Assembly (NCBI GenBank): GCA_937996795.1
Contig: CALKUH010000069.1
Coordinates: 62,001-126,000, forward strand
Direction of reading: 5' to 3'
Source: an uncultured Verrucomicrobiota bacterium
GTDB taxonomy: Bacteria > Verrucomicrobiota > Kiritimatiellia > CAIVKH01
Length of the DNA: 64,000 bases
Shown here: positions 63,081-64,000 of the stretch, piece after piece
How positions within the stretch are numbered: the first letter of the stretch is position 1
How the letters are laid out: each line of letters starts with the position of its first letter
Made by a program: the position numbers and the translations under genes
Notes under the pieces: generated by a model
The model's input: only the letters and a program-made list of their open reading frames with translations
Told to the model about the DNA's origin: nothing
Databases searched by the model: none

Positions 63081-64000
63081 GGCCCGGCGAAAGGAGGGCC
63101 TGCGCGGCATAGGCGATTGCCGCGCCGGCTGCGGTCCAGATCATGTGAGCCGCAGGCCATACCTCGTCGGTGCTCGGCGCCCGTTCCGCCTCCCCGCCCG
63201 GCGAGAGCAGGTGGTTCCGAATGCTCAAAAAAAGCACAACGGTGAGCGATGCCGCAAACGGAACATAGAGCGTCTGTTTGAGGTTCAGCATGTTCGCCGC
63301 CACCAGAAGCGCCAGTGGGATCGTGACGGCGCGAAAAACCGTGCGCACTCGCAATGCCTCCTTGAGCGGCTTGAGCGCGCACGCGGCAATGTACATGGTG
63401 AAGCTCGCCAATGCCGGCACAGCCCACCACTCGGAGCCGAGAGACCAGGCGCCGTACGTGAAGAGCGCCAGCGTGAGCGCTCCGCCGATGTTGAGCGCCC
63501 GCACCCGCCACGACAGCCACACAATGACCGCAAGCATCAGGGCCATGCTGACGTTCTGGTAGATGATTTCGTTGAGCGGTTTGGTTGTGATTTTGGAGAG
63601 GATGACGCACACACCGATGGGCACGAAAAGATTGTCGGTTCCGGTCAGGCACACGGCCTCGAAGCCGGTGACCACCGCTGCGACCAGCAGCGCCGAAAGA
63701 AGACAAACGGGTAGCGGCAGGTCGGTCATGGTGACGAGCGGAATCGCGATCGCGGCAAAGGCGATCATCCCGAAAGCCAGCGACCCCTCAAGGCTCTTGG
63801 TTTCCTCCTCCACCTCGTAGCGGATCTTTCCGTAGCGCATGCCGATCAGCGCGGCGAAGGCGTCAGCTACGGTGAGAACGAGCATGGAGGCGACGTAAAG
63901 CCATGGCCGGTCCTGCGAGAGGATGAAGACCAGGAAAACTGAGATGAGAAAGTATTCGCTTCCGCGTGACCGTCGTTTCACGCGGTGCAGGCTTTGCAGC
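63067..64000 (-). CDS. Phytol/dolichol-kinase-like membrane protein, N-terminus beyond window
   Basis: At least 311 residues visible, frame open to the right edge, so the 5' end is missing; the GTG at 63981 is probably internal. Many membrane helices. The segment MLVLTVADAFAALIGMRYGK and KSLEGSLAFGMIAF matches the D-x-x-A-x-x-x-G-x-x-x-G...KS-x-EGS signature of the CTP-dependent prenol kinase family (phytol kinase VTE5, dolichol kinase). It converges on the UbiA/RPH-like operon and overlaps its end, which supports a shared prenol-lipid theme. Confidence 0.75.
   Translation of the reverse strand, partial: LQSLHRVKRRSRGSEYFLISVFLVFILSQDRPWLYVASMLVLTVADAFAALIGMRYGKIRYEVEEETKSLEGSLAFGMIAFAAIAIPLVTMTDLPLPVCLLSALLVAAVVTGFEAVCLTGTDNLFVPIGVCVILSKITTKPLNEIIYQNVSMALMLAVIVWLSWRVRALNIGGALTLALFTYGAWSLGSEWWAVPALASFTMYIAACALKPLKEALRVRTVFRAVTIPLALLVAANMLNLKQTLYVPFAASLTVVLFLSIRNHLLSPGGEAERAPSTDEVWPAAHMIWTAAGAAIAYAAQALLSPGLTTW

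Noticed and set aside
60735..63110. 791-residue minus-strand frame opposite the RPH-type gene
   Set aside because: The plus strand carries clear ATP-grasp and phosphohistidine motifs; the minus frame has none.
63067..63981. Complete gene starting at GTG 63981
   Set aside because: The frame continues open to the window edge and the family normally has more N-terminal membrane helices, so the gene is treated as partial.

Overview
The window is GC-rich and densely coded, with long antisense shadow frames. No rRNA, tRNA, transposase or CRISPR array was recognised. The gene content suggests an anaerobic, fermentative, envelope-rich bacterium of the Planctomycetes-Verrucomicrobia-Chlamydiae (PVC) group, most likely Kiritimatiellota/Verrucomicrobiota. 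Reasons are a PEP-CTERM surface protein, secreted subtilases with P-type and STN-like domains, a Ca-repeat secreted glycosidase-like protein, pyruvate:ferredoxin oxidoreductase, two NiFe hydrogenases, and dispersed intergenic inverted repeats of the ACCACGGAGG type. The taxonomy is inference; no marker was aligned.

Layout. 1-6500: two secreted S8 peptidases, a DoxX-like protein, an ECF sigma factor convergent with its likely zinc-binding anti-sigma factor, and a histidine kinase. 6600-10010: a large secreted GH57-like protein with C-terminal calcium repeats. 10145-13768: ilvC, peroxiredoxin, fatty acid desaturase and an Fe-S RecB-type nuclease. 13785-18673 (minus): dapA, dapB, folK and a GH2 glycosidase. 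18910-22048: rpsB, tsf, a queF homologue and a methyltransferase.

22537-41489 (minus) is almost one continuous head-to-tail series: nifJ, a dihydroorotate dehydrogenase-like gene, ferredoxin, a complete six-gene Ech-type hydrogenase (echABCDEF), a stand-alone cyclic-nucleotide-binding protein, a complete NAD-linked bidirectional hydrogenase (hoxEFUYH), a maturation protease, hypA, hypB, then queE, queC and queD. Most junctions in the ech-hox part overlap by 4 bp or so. The logic is that pyruvate oxidation yields reduced ferredoxin, Ech couples ferredoxin oxidation to H2 and ion translocation, and Hox exchanges electrons between H2 and NAD(P)H.

41897-56691: a small helical protein, a PEP-CTERM protein, a possible NlpC/P60-like protein, a BrkB membrane protein fused to a cNMP domain, a ZorA-like ExbB/coiled-coil motor protein with two ExbD-like partners, XdhC, a family-2 glycosyltransferase with a PEGA protein, AlkC and RdgB.

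56862-63080 is the best candidate for an undescribed system. Four translationally coupled genes (GNAT-like, AMP-dependent ligase, UbiA-type prenyltransferase, and an 895-residue pyruvate-phosphate-dikinase-like phosphotransferase with the three-domain order of rifampicin phosphotransferase) lie behind a sigma70-like promoter that predicts a leaderless transcript. They converge on a phytol/dolichol-kinase-like gene that leaves the right edge. Together they could make or salvage an isoprenoid-linked compound; this is inference.

Non-coding DNA holds several kinds of inverted repeat, and a paired TGTAAAAA dyad (two copies about three helical turns apart) upstream of both dapA and xdhC.
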